From Dehalococcoidales bacterium (lineage in GTDB: Bacteria; Chloroflexota; Dehalococcoidia; Dehalococcoidales; UBA5627), in NCBI GenBank assembly GCA_028706995.1, contig JAQTVR010000069.1, positions 1 to 6,351 of the forward strand: DNA of 6,351 nt. Reading direction: 5' to 3'. This document shows, one piece after another, positions 5,585-6,351 of the stretch (position 1 is the stretch's first letter; each line of letters begins with the position of its first letter). Position numbers and translations under genes: made by a program. The notes below the pieces were generated by a model. It ran no database searches. It saw only the letters and a list, made by a program, of their open reading frames with translations, and was not told the origin of the DNA.

Positions 5585-6351
5585 TGATCCCTATGCCTCC
5601 GTCTTTGTTTTTTTTCTCTTCCATTAAAGCGACTATAGCCTCTTCTATTATGTCCAAACCCTTTACGAGTAATTCTTCCTCGATAACCAGCGGCGGTAAA
5701 AATTTAAGGACGTCATCATCGGCTCCGGCAAGCTCTATAATCAGATTTCTATTAAAGCTTTCCCTGGAAACCTGTTTTGCCATACCCTTGGTGCCTATCT
5801 CAAGTCCGTATATCATACCGCGTCCGCGTACTTTGCAATTAAGTTCCGGATATTTGTCAGCGATAATACTAAGCCTGTCTCTTATTATCTTTTCTTTTAT
5901 TTTTATTCTTTCAGAAAGTTCATCGGTCTTCCAGTAATCGAAGAGCCTGGTGGCAGCTACGAAAGCCAGGTTGTTTCCGCGAAAAGTGCCGGTATGCTCC
6001 CCGGGTTTCCACTGGTCTAATTCGGGACGTATCAATACCAGGGCAAGAGGTAAACCGCCGCCTATCGATTTTGATAGAGTGATAATATCAGGCGATAATC
6101 CTGCTTCTTCAAAGCTGAAGAACGTGCCTGTACGTCCGTTTCCTACCTGTATATCATCAATAATAAGCAGAATATCGAATTCACGGCAGATATGCTCTAT
6201 TTCAATAAGCCATTCTTTTCCGGCTACATTGACCCCGCCTTCAGCCTGGACTGTTTCCATTATGATAGCGGCCGGAAGGTCTATCCCGCTGCTCTGGTCT
6301 TCTAAAAATTTACGCAGATATTGGGCAGTGTTTATCTCGTCGCCAAAATAA
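5565..6351 (-). CDS. ectB: L-2,4-diaminobutyrate:2-oxoglutarate transaminase, C-terminal part (5' end outside window)
   Basis: PLP enzyme of the class III (ornithine/acetylornithine) aminotransferase family that converts L-aspartate-beta-semialdehyde to L-2,4-diaminobutyrate with glutamate as donor, the first committed step to ectoine. The frame is open to the window edge, so 261 residues are visible out of roughly 420; the ATG at 6260 is internal, because YFGDE...SSSGIDLPAAII-type family sequence continues upstream of it. Counting from the first visible residue, IIDDIQVGNGRTG carries the cofactor-ring Asp (D65) and Q68. LSKSIGGGLP contains the Schiff-base lysine (K94), and GEHTGTFRGNN (117-127) includes the phosphate-binding Thr (T122). 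The C-terminal small domain is complete (GRGMIYGLEIG ... LKFLPPLVIEEELL). The charged tail EEKKNKDGG precedes the TAA at 5567-5565. The order ectB-ectC is the usual one, and ectA would be expected off the right edge. Confidence 0.93.
   Translation of the reverse strand, partial: YFGDEINTAQYLRKFLEDQSSGIDLPAAIIMETVQAEGGVNVAGKEWLIEIEHICREFDILLIIDDIQVGNGRTGTFFSFEEAGLSPDIITLSKSIGGGLPLALVLIRPELDQWKPGEHTGTFRGNNLAFVAATRLFDYWKTDELSERIKIKEKIIRDRLSIIADKYPELNCKVRGRGMIYGLEIGTKGMAKQVSRESFNRNLIIELAGADDDVLKFLPPLVIEEELLVKGLDIIEEAIVALMEEKKNKDGGIGIIDSSQS

Noticed and set aside
5584..6351. Plus-strand frames opposite ectB (5584-5937 and 5950 to the edge)
   Set aside because: They are antisense to a gene whose aminotransferase motifs are unmistakable. 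Their Ser/Pro/Ile-rich translations are typical of the complementary strand.

Overview
This window looks bacterial and of modest GC (low 40s percent, judged by eye). It joins a small defence-type gene cluster to the 3' part of an ectoine (compatible-solute) biosynthesis operon. No rRNA, tRNA or taxonomic marker is present. One intergenic stretch resembles a dispersed repeat family (recalled core GATTGCCGCGTC...CTCGCAATGACA) known from Dehalococcoidia, deltaproteobacteria and other groups. A Chloroflexota/Dehalococcoidia-like host is therefore only a weak guess.

Layout. (1) Positions 2-283 (+) hold the C-terminal end of an Mrr-type restriction endonuclease cut by the window edge. (2) Positions 321-3836 (-), convergent with it, hold a large single-chain restriction-modification enzyme of type IIG. 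It has an N-terminal PD-(D/E)xK nuclease, a gamma-class N6-adenine methyltransferase, a target-recognition domain and a C-terminal extension. (3) Divergent from it, 3945-4544 (+) encodes a winged-helix protein fused to a minimal nucleotidyltransferase (MNT). Its promoter region carries two 17-bp palindromes whose centres lie 21 bp apart, a likely autoregulatory operator. (4) Overlapping its 3' end, 4519-4900 (+) holds the partner HEPN gene. This gene is broken: the N-terminal part is in one frame and the C-terminal part in another, and about 60-70 nt appear to be missing between them. (5) The 291 bp from 4901 to 5191 contain no convincing gene, but hold two inverted repeats and a decayed copy of the dispersed repeat. 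(6) On the minus strand, ectB (partial, cut by the right edge) is followed by ectC, overlapping it by 20 nt. ectC starts with TTG and keeps the recognised metal-binding and substrate-binding residues.

How the parts fit. The left two thirds is a defence-island fragment: two restriction-type genes and an HTH-MNT/HEPN module of toxin-antitoxin type. The intact MNT gene next to a frameshifted HEPN suggests that the module has lost its effector and keeps only its regulator/antitoxin. The right third is a housekeeping stress operon making ectoine; ectA would be expected beyond the right edge. The intergenic region at 4901-5191, with its repeat debris, looks like the seam between the two blocks.
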